Shown: positions 40,454 to 52,909, counted from the stretch's first letter. The stretch is DNA of 64,000 bases from Pseudevernia furfuracea (GCA_022315425.1 JAIUPT010000039.1:1152503-1216502), one strand, 5' to 3'. A program made the numbers and translations. The notes: generated from the sequence alone by a model not told the origin.

Positions 40454-42978
40454 TCATGCAGGACCGACCTGCTGTTCCCACTCCGGCCAATGCATCAGCA
40501 CGGCCTCTGACCCCGTCAACGTCACCTGAGTGGCCGCATCCCCTTCATTGTTCAGCGCTAGTTGATAGCTACCAGGATACAGCACCGCATCCCCGTTTTC
40601 AGCATAGCGCGCCATGCTGCCGATACTTACCGTAATAGTAAGCGTGCTGCTCGCACCCGGCGCGATGCTCGCTAGGCGCTCGAAGCCAACGACCCACTTG
40701 TTAGGATAGGGTGCGGGACCTGCGTTCGTGGTATTGGCGAAGAGAATGGCGGAGTAGTCGGAGGCAACGGAGCCGGTGTTCGTGACGATGACGGTGTAAT
40801 TGATGAAAGGCATGAGGTCTATGTAGGTGTAGCCAGGGTGCACGGCTGAGGTCAGATCAAAAGTACTAAATGTCGTCGAGGCGTTGGAGGAGGAAGATGC
40901 GGAGATGCTGAAGTTGGTGTAGAAGAGCCCGGTGCCAAATTCGTAGACTGGTTCCCCCGTGTACCATTTGTAAGTTTGGCCTGGATTGCTGCCGTTCGGG
41001 CGGAGGTTCATGTCATCTTGTGAGAATGAGAGGGCGTAATCGGCAGGGTATTGAGTGGTGATAAGACGGCCGGCTGGGGCCCGGGCGCCCGTCAGAATGT
41101 TGAGGAGGGCTTGACCACCTGATTGGCCTGGATAGCCACCCCAGATGAGGGCGTTGACATCAGGGTTGTTCTTCAGAGATGAAGAGTCAACCTGGCCACC
41201 ACCCATTTGGAGAACGACGACTGGCTTTCCCATTGAGCTGAGCTGAGAGATGAGATCTAGTTGATTGCCGGGCCACGAGATGTTCATACGATCTGAGCCT
41301 TCGGCTTCAACGGTGTTGTCGATACCGCCAGCGAAGATGATGACGTCAGAATTCTTCGCCGCGGCCATGGCGCCGGCAAAGTATTCGGTTGAGTTGGACG
41401 AGATGTTAGTGCCAAAGGCGTAGTTGACTTTGAGGCTGGAGGCCTCAGCAGCGGCAAGAGGGCTGAGGAGGTAAGGTGGTGTACCAAAGTAGTTGCCTTG
41501 CATTTGAACGGTTGAGTTGGCCCAGGGACCAATGAGAGCGATACTGCTGGTAGAATTCGACAGTGGTAGGGTGCCATCGTTCTTGAGTAGGGTGATGCCT
41601 TCAACTGCGGCCTCGTAGGAAATGTTCTGGGCATCGGTGGATACAACATCGTTCCAGGCGAGTTGACGGTACTTGCTGTCATTGCCATCGAAGTACCCGA
41701 GACGAACAAGATTTGAGTAGAGGCGCCTCACACCCACTTCGATCTCCTCACGAGTGATTTCTCCGGCAACGATAGATTCGTTTAGATGGTACTGGTAAGT
41801 TGTGCCGCAGTCAATGTCGGCGCCAGCTCGAACAGAGTCCGCTGCGGCGCTAGATATGTTTGATGCATACATGTGCGGATCATATATGTTGTATGCGGCA
41901 TCGCAGTCTGTCGAGACGTAGCCATCGGTGGAATCAAATGTCCAAGAGTCGCGAAGAAGAGTCTGCATGAAGAAGGAATTGGCGCAGCTTGGGACACCGT
42001 TCACTGCATTGTAAGAGCACATGACGCTGTTGACTTTTGCGTCCCGCGAGGCAGTTAAAAATTGGGGCGTCTAGAATATTAGAATTAGCAACGCACTTTC
42101 CAGCAGAGCGCCGAGCCACTTGACAGGCGGGCGAGGAACCGTAAAATATGGTCGCATATCTTGCTTCTCTTATTCATTGGGAAGATTCACTTCAGGAATT
42201 TTCAACTTACGTAAAATTCGGCAAGGTCTTGCTGCGTAATAATTGCATCATATCCTAGCCGGGATCGGTTATTGTAGTTCTCCAAGTCATATCCGGCAAA
42301 GTGCTTTGCTGTAGCAACAATCTTGAGATGCTCTGGTTCCACACCGCCCTGCATTCCGGTGATGTACTCGTAAGCATACTGGGAGACAACGAAGAGATCC
42401 TCACCAGGCGTCTCTTGTCCACGGCCCCACAATGGGCTGCGGAAGGCGTTGATGTTAGGCGCGTAGCTATCAAGACCATATCTTCCTGCATTGTTGAAGG
42501 CACGAGCTTGGGTAGAGATCAAGGTTCCAATTTGGTTGATCAGAGTGCGGTTCAAGGATGCCATGGACAGGATCGGCATGGGGAAGGAGGTTGCCCATTT
42601 GTATTCGCTGCCAGTTTTGGCGAAGTTGGCACGATCTAATCCATGAAGAGCTTCGTTCCAGACCTGGTAGTTGGGAAGGCCAAGTCTAGGAACACCTGGG
42701 GCTGTATTTCCGGTTTGGTTAATCAGCTCCTCAAGGGTAAACAGCGAGATTAGAGAAGAAGCGCGGTCCATGTAGCTGGCAGATAGATTACAAATAGTGT
42801 ATGTGCTGAGAGGCCCGCTTGTGCAATCAGGAAAGGATAGATTGATCGTCTCTAGGGTCTGGGGTGTCAAGTCAGGTTGTGACTGGGAACTGTAGTTGCT
42901 TTCGCCGTAAGGGAGGTTCTGTGCGAAACCCGCCGACACCAAGAAGGCGGCGAGGAGTATGGATGTAGTTGCAAGCAT
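40454..42978 (-). CDS. Secreted GH3 beta-xylosidase
   Basis: Exons 42978..42211 and 42070..40454 flank a 140-nt intron (42071..42210; GTAAGT...TCTAG) and encode 794 aa, the usual length for fungal XlnD/BxlB enzymes. A signal peptide (MLATTSILLAAFLVSAGFAQ) is followed by the GH3 N-terminal barrel, with LGLPNYQVWNEALHGLDRA, SPLWGRGQETPGEDLF and KHFAGYDLEN. The nucleophile is Asp311 in YVSTDCDA. The GH3 C-terminal alpha/beta domain (about 340-560) and a fibronectin III-like domain (about 650-760) come next. Many N-glycosylation sequons are present. It releases xylose from xylo-oligosaccharides outside the cell. The next gene upstream on this strand is the remains of a Zn2Cys6 regulator. Confidence 0.95.
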
Positions 42979-43789
42979 CTTGAGAGAGCAGATGAATGTA
43001 CCATGGCAACTGTCGGTACCATGCTGGCCTTTATACTCCCCATGAAGAGGCTGGAAAGCCGTTGCTGTGGTGGTGGGTTCCCCGCAACCCCGCTTTCGAG
43101 TTCGGCGATTCTACCATGGCTCAGTGACATGGAGACAAGCTCCGGATAAAGATAGAACTTGGATGAAGTCCCCCATCCCCGCAAGCGAAGTCGCAAAACA
43201 AAGCAAATTGGATCCTGGATACCTGGATATAGAGAAGCATCCAGCGGAAAAAAGGGGAAAAATTGAAAAGACGGAGGTCTTGGCGTTGGGGGACCAATTA
43301 GAACCGGATATAGCGTTGAATGCAGATCTTGTCAACTACCTTACCTTACCTTACTCGTCAATACCGGGAGTTGCAATTTCTCAGCATCCGAATCACTTGG
43401 TTATGCGCTAACACTTGCCCCTGATCCTTTCCCTAATTCTTGCTCTCTAAACTACTCGCCTGACATCCAGCCTGCTTTTAGTATCCCGAGGCCCCATCCT
43501 AGATCGAGAGATGCGGGGATTCGTACACTTAGACCCGAACTTTTGCGAGTCTGAACCCCGCTCTAGTAGGTCAGATCCCTATATTCCTCGCACGTCTTCT
43601 TAGGATGAGGGCGACGAAAAACTTCGCCGGAAGCTAAAAAGCGTCTACTCAAATTCGAGAATGGCGTTGCGCAAATTTATATAGTGGAATTGCTCATATT
43701 TTCAACGTTGAATTCATACCGACTAAAAGATTGGCCCGCGAGGTTCCATGATCTGCATCTGTCTGCAAGATTGGATTACGCTCCCACTT
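42979..43789. promoter_or_regulatory. Upstream region of the beta-xylosidase
   Basis: A TATA-like TATAA/AAGTATA element is near 43030-43036 on the plus strand, read in reverse. I looked for GGCTAAA-type XlnR sites and saw none. No other gene is present. Confidence 0.4.
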
Positions 43790-46060
43790 TTATGGGTTTT
43801 CCGGTGTTTTCGGCCAGGCAAGCAGCGGATGATCCTCTAAACTTGTCCAGAAGTCCATGTCAAGATGGTTACCCAGCCACATTTGATCGTTCATCGCCTC
43901 TTCCACGAGCATGTCTAGAGCAGCGGCGGGCTCGGTATGTTCAATTTCACTCTGGGTGTGTTCAGATGATAGTACTGTATCCAATATCACCTGGAGCATC
44001 TTCTTGGCTTGGCCACAGATGACGTAGTTGCCATTGGTCGGGCGGAGAATGAAGTCAATGGACGAGATCAGGTTGCTCAAACTCTGGATGATTTCTGAGC
44101 GTGGAAAGTCGTAATCCGCCTGCAGCTTGTTGCGCGAGTGATGCAGAAGCTCAAGCGCAAGGACCCCTGCCGACGGAAGAGCATATAATGCGATCTATAA
44201 AGAATAAGACTCCGACGATAGCGATAGTGTAGCATTCAATCTTACCAGCCATGGCAAATCATTAGAGTACCATCCTTAGCTGTGGCGATTGCCAGTCCGG
44301 ATAAGCATGCTAGATAGTAGAGACCTTGAGACAGTAACAAGCTCGGCTGGTGAGACCCGCAATCTCTTGACTAGTGTTCTCTCTAACAAAATCTCGTTGT
44401 AGATGAAATCAAGATGTCTTGAGAGCTGATAAACGTTCTCAGCTACCGTGCGCTCCAATACCCAACGATCTGACCTATCTCTAAGCTTAGAAGGTAGAGA
44501 TTACTCCGACTCTCGAAGGCGTTCTTTGAGGGTTCTGTAATGCAGATCAGTCATTAAGCCTGACGCTCTGGTTGAGTTAATACCTGGCTCGTTCATCCAG
44601 ATTATCGGTATTTACGCCGAGAGAGAGTTCTAGTATCTCTTCTCTGAGATTACTGCTGATGCCGGATACTCGAAGCCAAGATGCGCGACCCACAACAGGG
44701 TCCTGATTCCAGCCTTCATGGTTTAGTTCGCTCAGAGCACGGGCTAGAGCTTCGCCCTCCAGTGCTGACTGGCTATCCTCCAGATCCAGAGGCATCTTGC
44801 ACCAGCAGAATTTCCCGTTGATCATTGGTGGTCTGCCAAAGAAGATTGCAAAATTTTTGTCGATCATGTAAGAAAACTAAAATGTCTTCTGGTGGAGTTC
44901 TGCAAGAAAGAATGGGAGGTCGGATTTGGGTTCTTGATGCAATCCTAGAGCAAAGAGCGCGGTCGCAAGGTCTATGACTCGATTAGCCCTAGGGGAGCCG
45001 GATCACGTATCACTTATGTCTACCTCCTGATTTGCGCCAACAATGATAGTCTAAGACGTGTCAGAGCAGTCGTGTAAGACGGCCTCGCCTCTTGCGTACT
45101 CACCCGCATCTCCGTAGACCGGAGTGTGTAAGATGAAATTCATCAGAATGAGTGTGACTCCAATGTCTTTGAGATGACCAAATTGCTCACAAAAGGAAAT
45201 GCACTGGTCCCCTGCTCGCACTAATTCTTGTGCAAGGCCTTTCCAGTCGGTTTGCGAATCAAATTCATCATATACATTGACTTCGTCCATTGAAATGGCG
45301 CTCAAACCTAGTGCGGTGAGCATGATTCTTACGATCTCCCAGCAAAGATTTTCGCCCATCAAAGATGATGGATACTCCCGCAAACTAATGTTAGCATCTA
45401 GCGAATACGGAGTAGAAGTTCTCAGAAAGATTTGATGCGACAACGTGATCAAGGACTTCGATCGGCCGTAGCTATCTTTAAGGCTAGAAGGAATGAGATT
45501 TATACACTCGCAAATGTAGAGAGTCATAGCAGCTAAGCACTGGACTTTGAACCACTGATTCAGGGTTTGCTCGTGTCTTAGCAAATCCACTAAGAGTGAC
45601 AAAATCTCGGCACCTTCTTTCACTTTGCTGGAGTCCCAGCCCGGCAGCTTGGACGGTTGCCAGCCGCGACTGCTTAACTCAGGCTCGGATTTTTGTCGGC
45701 TACAGGTATGTGGCTTTGCCCTTCTGTGAATACCGCTGAGTAGCTTGTTGGTCCGAGGAAGCCCGATACGGGAGGCGAAGCGTCTGTCAATCTAACCGCA
45801 ACAAAGGAAGATGATGCGACGGATTCATGACCTGGATGAGAGGCAGTTGTCTGCTGGTGAGAATTATCGTCTTCTTGCAAGGAACGATTCTCTCTGGATA
45901 ACGTTGAACCCTGCCGCTGTCCAGTCGTCATAGGAGCCGGATGATAAATGCATCTATCAGGGGCTCTCCGACGTTCAAATCGACCACATATTGGCCTGAT
46001 GTGATCGCATGAGAGCTTCGATTTCCTACATGGTTCACAAGAGGACTTCTTGCGTTGCGT
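43790..46060 (-). pseudogene. Zn2Cys6 transcription factor, multiply broken
   Basis: The order is a zinc cluster (about 46060-45925; KKSSCEPCRKSKLSC), a Ser/Gln-rich linker ending TSYSAVFTEGQSHIPVADK, then a fungal_trans domain (45660-44580; TLYICECINLIPSSL, IDKNFAIFFGRPPMINGKFC, LREEILELSLG) and C-terminal helices with ALPSAGVLALELLHHSR down to 43790. Lesions: the fifth cluster cysteine is Phe (TTT at 45979-45977). A one-base loss in the T5 run at 45690-45694 (minus-strand A5) shifts frame. In-frame stops sit at 44879-44877 (TAG, before FSYMIDKN) and 44278-44276 (TAA), and another stop lies after the YHCWRKSGG segment. Introns with GTGAGT at about 45099 and GTAAGA near 44240 still look good. 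No in-frame ATG precedes the cluster. It resembles regulators with an AflR/Xln-like layout; target unknown. Confidence 0.8.
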
Positions 46061-46142
46061 CGAAGAGCTGCAGCCGCCACGCCAGCAACGGAATCGGCCA
46101 TCGAGTTTGCAAATCAGTCAGCCCAATCGCTGGAGAGTTGAA

Positions 46143-46823
46143 TCATCGAATTTCCAAGAGCAAAGAATCCTGGGTAATAGCATTTGCATTTTGATATAGT
46201 TGTAAATGTTTCGAGATGAAAAGTTGCATGATCGCTCTTGCCAAGAGAACTACGCTAGGCTGAAACAGTCTAGGCTGGGTTGGCGATAACAGCGCGTCAT
46301 GTGAATTGAGGAGAAGGCAGATTTCACCTTTCGAGAATGGCTCAACTACAATGGCAAGAAGTGCCAGAATTGTGGCCCACATACGAACAGCGTCGATATT
46401 ATAATAGAGGCCCGTTGTATTCAGATCTGCAACGATAGGCCAATTTACCAAGTCCTAACCTTGTCACTTGTAGGCAATGGTCTTTTGATGAATGGCTGGG
46501 CACAGATTCCAGATGCATCCTATCCAACCTATGCTTTTGGAGCGTTTAGGTCTGCCGGCCTAGATGAGCTAGGTATATAACAATGCTACCGGAGATGCCA
46601 TTATATACGCAGATCCATTGAGCACTTGTCTTCTGCAAATGTCTAAAACCGCCAAAGCTTTCTCTTCATCTTCCAATGATGGGTTAGTGGCGGTTGCATG
46701 CACGACGGGCTGACATTTCGCCACTGGAGTTGGAAATGGCTTTGTCAGTGCGTTCATCAGTCCAATGGCGTCAGATTTCATATCATGCTCGAATGCGATG
46801 TGCTCTTCAAGGACACCGAACAC
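46143..46823 (-). other. Open reading fragments, perhaps a further relic
   Basis: Two frames (46823-46569, with DEEKALAVLDICRRQVLNGS; 46451-46143, with MWATILALLAIVVEPFSKGE) have protein-like composition and could be pieces of one decayed gene, separated by stops. I do not recognise them. Confidence 0.3.
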
Positions 46824-47346
46824 ATATCTCGCAGGTACTGTATTGGTGTAAGTCTGCGACCTAAAATCTCACCTCAGAACCTAAATTCCTAATTACCCAA
46901 AAAGCGCTTCTTCTCAGTAAAGTGCTGTCTGAGCAGTATCAACGATGAAGATACATGCAATCACGTCGGATTGTAAATTTAGACTGCGACAGGAGTACCA
47001 TTTCAGAGAACGCCCGTTGGGTTGCTTCCCCCCCCGGCAAAGATCGTACCTGTGGAGTCAATCTTAGGCTTTTCGCCCTGGAATGAACCACGAGCTTTTC
47101 TCGTATCCGTCATGCGTCGTCGTGATTAGTGCATGATCCTAGCTACCGACTATCCGCGAACGCCGTCATGGCTCTAACAGCTCAGTCGGGCCTAGCGTGG
47201 TCTGACACTATTACATAAGGTATACGGGCTTCACACCGTAGATAGAGCTCTTGATAGCTAATATTGTACTCACAGTGAGCCACCACTACAGTATTATTCT
47301 GATACTACGTCTTCACCGGGGCAAACGTCGAGAGTGCCAAAGAATA
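46824..47346. other. Intergenic, no gene recognised
   Basis: Upstream flank of the acetyltransferase. Nothing else is visible. Confidence 0.45.
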
Positions 47347-48156
47347 ATGGAGTCGAACCTAACCATTCGCCCAGCCAACGAAGCCGATATTGGCTCAATG
47401 ACGACTATTACCACTATGGCATACCCGCTGGATCCCGACTGGCGCTATCGCTTTCCGAGGCTCAACGTCTACGCTGAAGTTCACCATGACTTCCTACGCA
47501 GCCGCCAAGCTGGTCACATAGCGAAATCCAAGAAGGGAACGCATGCTGTCATGCTTGTCGAAGCACCGAGTAATCAGAACCCAAGTGTGATGAAGGTGGT
47601 AGCGCTTGGGGTGTGGCAGTTGCCGGGTACCTTCACGAAAGAAGCCGACGGACCACAGAAGAGCCAGTAATATTTCATACCAGAAGTCTGTGCTTTAAAA
47701 GACGATAGATCCGAGCTCACTGCCTGTTGCTTACTCTTAGTTGAAACTGCTACAATCCAAAATCAAGGCCACGACGCCGACATCCCCCGCATGCAAGTGT
47801 TCAGGGAGAGACTTGAAGAAGCGAAAGATGTTTTCTTCGATAGGAGATATGGAGAAAAGCAGTTGTTCCTGCTATCGTTCGCTACACATCCCGAATATCA
47901 TCGTCGGAGAGCTAGAACAATGCTTTGCAGGTGGGAAATTGATAGAGCGAGGGAAGAGGGTTTGGCCGTCACACTATTTGCAAGTGGGATGGGGAATATG
48001 CTTTACGAAAAGCTAGGTTTCAAGCAGGTGGGAGTGGCGCATGCGCAGGTCGATGGAGAGGAAGAAGAGATATATATTTCCGCTATGGTCTCTCGTAGTA
48101 GTGATGTCAAGGCTGCAGGCGATGGTCAGTTGAATAGTCAAGGACTAATACACTGA
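47347..48156 (+). pseudogene. GNAT-type N-acetyltransferase, probably inactive
   Basis: The first part from ATG 47347 (MESNLTIRPANEADIGSMTT) carries the N-terminal GNAT strand-helix and GVWQLPG. The second part, open from about 47741 (ETATIQNQGHDADIPRM) to TGA 48156, carries QLFLLSFATHPEYHRRRART and MLYEKLGFKQVG. The likely intron ends at a CTTAG at 47740. Its donor is unclear: the GTAATA at about 47671 is out of phase, whereas a GTACCT at 47627 is in phase but costs residues. In the acetyl-CoA loop the family consensus RRGxG reads RRRAR, with AGA at 47908 and 47914 where GGA is expected, so cofactor binding should be lost. I call it a probable pseudogene. Confidence 0.6.
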
Positions 48157-48269
48157 GCGAGAAGGGTAATGCAAAGATGATGAATAGCGATGTCTTGGGC
48201 GTAATAATGCGCGCTCAAAGCTTCTGGTACTGTGAGCGCTATGTCGTGTCAAGTCAAGCGTCGCAGTTT

Positions 48270-48761
48270 TCACATAGTCTCTACAATTTCCCCGTCATTG
48301 ACAGCTTTGTAGTACCTCACAGTCACAACGATCCTGCGATGCTTTCCTAATTGAGCTCGGACACCCACGCCACGGTCAGGCCACAGCCAAGAAGTAAGGC
48401 ATTCCCGGCTCAGACTCGCCGTGGCCTCAACCAGGAGAAGCCAAGAATAAGCCTCCCTTGAGGAACCTTCGTGCTGCAACTCGACCCTCACGATGCAACT
48501 GCCGACCGTCTTTTGGACAGGGAGCTCGAATGGATCATCGGGGAGACCGTTATGAAAGCTACCGGGACCGCGGAACCTGGGGAGCTCGCCGATAGCAGTC
48601 AAGCAGTCTGCAAGAGCGGGACTTCTCGCGAAACGTGTTGTCTTGGGTATGCATCCGTAATCGCTATGCGTAGTAAGTGAGGTTAGATTGGATGGTGTGT
48701 TGAGTATGGTGAGAGCGTAAGATGGAAGGCAGATGATGAAGCTGAGATAGGCGAAGATCAT
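48270..48761 (-). CDS. Small secreted cysteine-containing protein
   Basis: A frame of 163 aa starts at ATG 48761 with a signal peptide (MIFAYLSFIICLPSYALT). An ATG 37 codons farther upstream would bury it. The mature part has four cysteines (DYGC, LADC, GSC, REC), a GPGSFHNG turn, then GSCIVRVEL and a beta-rich end (HRRIVVTVRY), a layout I have seen in unnamed secreted fungal families. Two disulfides are likely. Function unknown. No introns. It is one of few intact genes in a decayed stretch. Confidence 0.6.
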   Translation of the reverse strand: MIFAYLSFIICLPSYALTILNTPSNLTSLTTHSDYGCIPKTTRFARSPALADCLTAIGELPRFRGPGSFHNGLPDDPFELPVQKTVGSCIVRVELQHEGSSREAYSWLLLVEATASLSRECLTSWLWPDRGVGVRAQLGKHRRIVVTVRYYKAVNDGEIVETM

Positions 48762-49629
48762 GGCAGGCCAGCTGTGACAGGGGTGTCGGCTCTCCTGGAA
48801 TTCTGATTCGCCTCTTCGTAAACGAAACGGTGTTCCCCGTAGGTGGTCAAACGCTGATTTGAAATCGAGCAAAACTGTGAATTGGGTTTACACACTATCA
48901 TGGACTGGTATTTGAGGCAGGCTTTTGTCGCAGCCGAGAGTTTTTTAATTTCTACCTACTACATAAGAGCTCAGACTCTACTATTTCCCTGGACTATCAG
49001 ATCATGCAATTACGAGCCTTAGAAGCGAGACGCGTCAATCATACACTGGCGGGTGGCGGCAATTTTGTTAACCCTCGCGTCCACGGTCGAGGCGTTCTGT
49101 GAAAATAAAAAGATAAGAGCGCCAAGTACCCGACTGGGGCTCTGGGAACATGGAAGGAGTGGGGGTCGTCAAATTTACTACCGCGTCTTCTTCAAGTAAC
49201 ATCGAGATCTTTTAAATCGGCGGCCGCCCAGACCTCAGCTTCAGTAGTGACGTCTAATTTGAGCCTTCAGGTAAAAGACCAGGAAGCTGAGGCTCATCAT
49301 GCTCCACTGCACTCCAGCTAGACAAGAACTCACCTAGTCTAGGACTTGGTAATTGACAGATCATGGCGGTTCACAGCGTAGCTTGTGGACTAGGGTGGTC
49401 TACCCAAGCACCAGTCTGCGTCCCATGACCCATGGCTTGCAAAGCTATGCTTTTGGGACTGTTGAGGGAAGTATAGAAAGCAACAAGCTAACGAGATCAT
49501 GATGCAGGCCGTTCTAAGATGACAAAGTCTCTCTGCTATCATGAAAACAGACACTTCTGCGTCATCGATTTTGTTGTTATGAGAATTGCTCTGAAAGCCA
49601 TTTACTTTCTTCGCATAAAGGGTTTATCC
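48762..49629. other. Intergenic, no gene recognised
   Basis: No coding signal or repeat found. Confidence 0.45.
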
Positions 49630-49812
49630 TTACCTGTGATTCACTGAATGGGTAGCCAGCCTACGCTTGCCCCCGCCTGAATACTCTCCATCACGAGTCC
49701 TGCTAAGATATCGATAACCGTCCTCGATAGATGCTGGGGGTTTGAATAAATCTGAATTAGCAGGACTGGCACTTATCGATGCAGATAAGATGATGGAGAC
49801 AGATGTGAGCAT
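49628..49812 (-). CDS. Possible short secreted peptide exon
   Basis: From ATG 49812 the frame gives a hydrophobic start (MLTSVSIILSASISASPANS) and a basic end with a Lys-Arg pair (GGGKRRLATH), then runs into a good donor AG|GTAAGG at about 49633. This could be a first exon, but no second exon is identified. Confidence 0.2.
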
Positions 49813-50540
49813 ATGTGTGTTTGTAAGTTGAACTGCTTGACATTTTTTGGTCTTCAGGGAGCTGATAAGACTGCTTTTGTGTTTGAATCCGTGATCCGTC
49901 TTTGACTTGCTAATGAAGTATAATACTTTTCATAATCGAAGAGTAATCTATATATGAGTAGCACACTAGAAATACTGAATGTGCATAGCGGTATAGCCTA
50001 TTAAGCTTACAGCCTATCAACGCGCGGGGTCGTACTTAAGCCAGACCTTACTCCAAATCATACCCCCGGGGTGGAGTGTGACTTATTACCCCACGAGGTG
50101 ATAGGTCCGTCCATGATGACTTTGATCTCCCATCTCCCTCATAAACTCGTAACTCCATTCGTGGGGTCTTCTTCGGACTTTCAGACATTGCGACATCTGT
50201 GAAAGTCTCCCTTTCTTGAAGCTCTAAACTATCTTCTACGGACCTGTCATGACTAACATGCTTCTAGTAACCTCGTCTCGCATGAGAGCTATGACGACTC
50301 GGCTTGAGAAGCTATGATCCTAGAAATTGGACCGAGTGGACGAATTTTACGAGGGTTGGCAAATTCTTGGCAATGGCTGGGGGGTATGCAAGCGCACATC
50401 AGACCTATCTTTTCTTTGATGGTGCTACGCGAAGTCAACGGTTGCTTAAAGAAAGCTGAGGCGATTCGATCTCTGTGTGGAGTACGTACGTGACTAAGGA
50501 AGTGCCTGCTACATTGTGTGAGGCATCTATCTCCGCTTGA
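49813..50540. other. Intergenic, no gene recognised
   Basis: No coding signal found. Confidence 0.45.
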
Positions 50541-51634
50541 TCAACCTGGAGTCGGAATGTTAAGGCCCACGATACTCATTGCATAAGCTCTGCGATGATA
50601 TTGCCGGAGTGACTGCTTCCTTAGCAAGAATACACAGTATACATTATTTCCGGTCATGAACAGCAGGACATAAATTTTTTTTCGATAGGTAGTTGGAGTT
50701 TCGAAACTGCTGCGATTGGGATGCATAGTATATAAAAGTCGCTGGCAAGGTTCACAGCCCCGAGTGCCTCGTTGGTGTAGACAACGGTTTCGACGTCCGA
50801 AAAGATGTTCAGGGACATCAAAGTGGTATATACTGTACGAGGAAGCAAAAAGTCGTCTCAAAGTATATTAGATATGCAAAAATACGGAGATAGAGCAGCA
50901 GGAGCCATAGCTTAAGAGACAGCATGGTAGGCGGTAATACTATGCTCCTGTATCTGCCGAACTTCAGTATGTGAGACCATTGCCCAATAAGATGTTCTTT
51001 TGCTTGCGTAGTCGGAGTATGAAAGAGATTTCGGAAAGCGGTACATCCCATTGATGCTTGCCGACCCCGTGAAATGACACTGATACAAAGTCAACAGAGA
51101 GGCTGCCATACCTTGACATGATACTTACTCGCGACTGCCAGTCCGAAGCATGCACTTGACCAAATATACAGCACCATACGAGTCAGAAGTATCGCAGCGT
51201 TGCATTGGGCAAACCCTCCGCTGCAAGATTACGGCCACTAGGTGTATCAGCCAATAAGTCATCAGCGAGGGCATGATTGCGCTCCCACAATCATCCAAAC
51301 CCAGATTACGCTGAATCCAGCCTTTGGCATAAATGCAAAGGCAGACAGCAACATAGACGGTCCCCGAAAGGATAAAGCAAAGAACATCAGCGCGCTGATT
51401 GCGCGCTGAGAAGTCTGGCATGACACCTGGAGAGGGAGATGATGCGGGCACATTTTTGTACTCTTTTAAATGCATTGAAGAAATAGAGACTGGATTGGCC
51501 GACATGACTGCGAAGATCAGGCTTAGGGAAAGTTGATAGCAATAATCAGCACAATAGTTGTAGAAGAAAGCGTGGAGGATCGAACCATGATTGGAAAAAG
51601 CATTGAGTTTCATGTAGGAAAGAGCTCCGCCCAA
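50541..51634 (-). pseudogene. Pth11-like (fungal rhodopsin-fold) membrane protein, decayed
   Basis: The N-terminal part (about 51430-51130) has NQRADVLCFILSGTVYVAVC and the loop GWIQRNLGLDDC, matching the fungal rhodopsin-like domain, where GLDDW is usual (Trp is Cys here). The C-terminal part has LGAVNLASDFYILCIPIAAV followed by SKLQLPIEKK, the helix 5-6 signature (LPIPxxxKLQLPxxxK). Frame switches occur at several points, one at a T8 run (50675-50682) that turns EKKIYVLLFMTGN into a stop. Helices 3-4 are scattered over other frames. Intact homologues are about 350-400 residues with seven helices. Confidence 0.7.
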
Positions 51635-52909
51635 AAGGATTTAATTTGGACTAGCTGCGTCTAGATTCTATTATTGATAGCTAACGCCAAGGTAATCTTG
51701 TATATGATCCTACTATTCCGGCGATGCTGGGTTAAACAGCTAAGGGAGTGCATTACCCGTAGGAGTTTATCTTGATATCCATATACCATTCCGTCCGCTC
51801 TTACCAGTGGTAGTGGTGGAGCTGGATAGAGTAACCACAAATATTCAATTGCTTGATAACCTTCTTCCTCTCAAAGTAGCATAGAGCTTGGCTGCACTTG
51901 ACTAGTCTCGGTATGGGAGTCCAACGTCACGCAGATCCCACTCGTTTCTCGACTTCGTCATGTTTCTCTCAATCAGCCGGCGAGAAAATCACCGAACTTC
52001 TGCTTGGTTGAAAGGGCGGGTAATGTACCATCATGGCTTTAATCCAAGCCGTCGGAAGGGACCTGGAATCTACTCAAGATTCCAGACCTTCACCGGGTCC
52101 AGTTTAGCATGTACGCCGAGTTTGTTCTTTTAATATTCTTATTGCAGCTCATTCACTTGAGGGCGTTTGTTTCTGTAGCTGAATTATTTCGCTCGTGAGT
52201 GGCAGTCTTTTGTTACCCACCCTCGAGCTTTGACCAAACCCTGTCCTAAGGTGGGAATTTGACTCCAATCGACTGGTCTCAACCACAGTCACGCTCATCA
52301 CGACGACCACAACAGTCTCAAATCAAACAAATGTGTTGCACTCTCCAGAGTTGGTGAACTATCTTGATTGTGACCTCGCACTCATTAAAATAGGTCCTTC
52401 GCTATCATGCGTCTCTTGTTTCTTATGCACAACAGTATCGCAGCCTCCGCAGCGATCAGTTCGCCCGGATCCAAAGAAGACATAAATTTGAAAGTCCGAG
52501 ACCGCATCTCAGGAAGAAACGAGTGATGCCTCACGTGACGTACCCATTTAGTGACTTTGCGACCATTAATCTCTTGACCGTATGACTATTCGAAATGCTC
52601 AAAATCCCTTTGTACCAGCTGTAAGGAGTTGATTGTCTATATGAAAGTCCCACGCTAAAACGGAAGAATAAATGAGAAGTACCTAAAAAACTGCAGGTAA
52701 CCGTCGGACAATTACACTAGTGTCATCTCAACACTTTTTGTTTTCATGATCCTGACACTTTAGCACATCACACCAGGTTGGCATACCAGTTCACTAGGTA
52801 AAATCTCTCCGTAGCCTGTTGAAAAGGATCAAGCAAGCCAAGTATCATTATGCGCTGCTCCGATTGCTAACTCAGCGCTCAGTCCTACAATTCTAAGAAT
52901 CTCCACGCC
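51635..52909. other. Intergenic, no gene recognised
   Basis: No frame of interest on either strand. Confidence 0.45.

Noticed and set aside
42071..42210. Longer xylosidase intron as another snoRNA host
   Set aside because: No C or D box pair with a closing stem was found.
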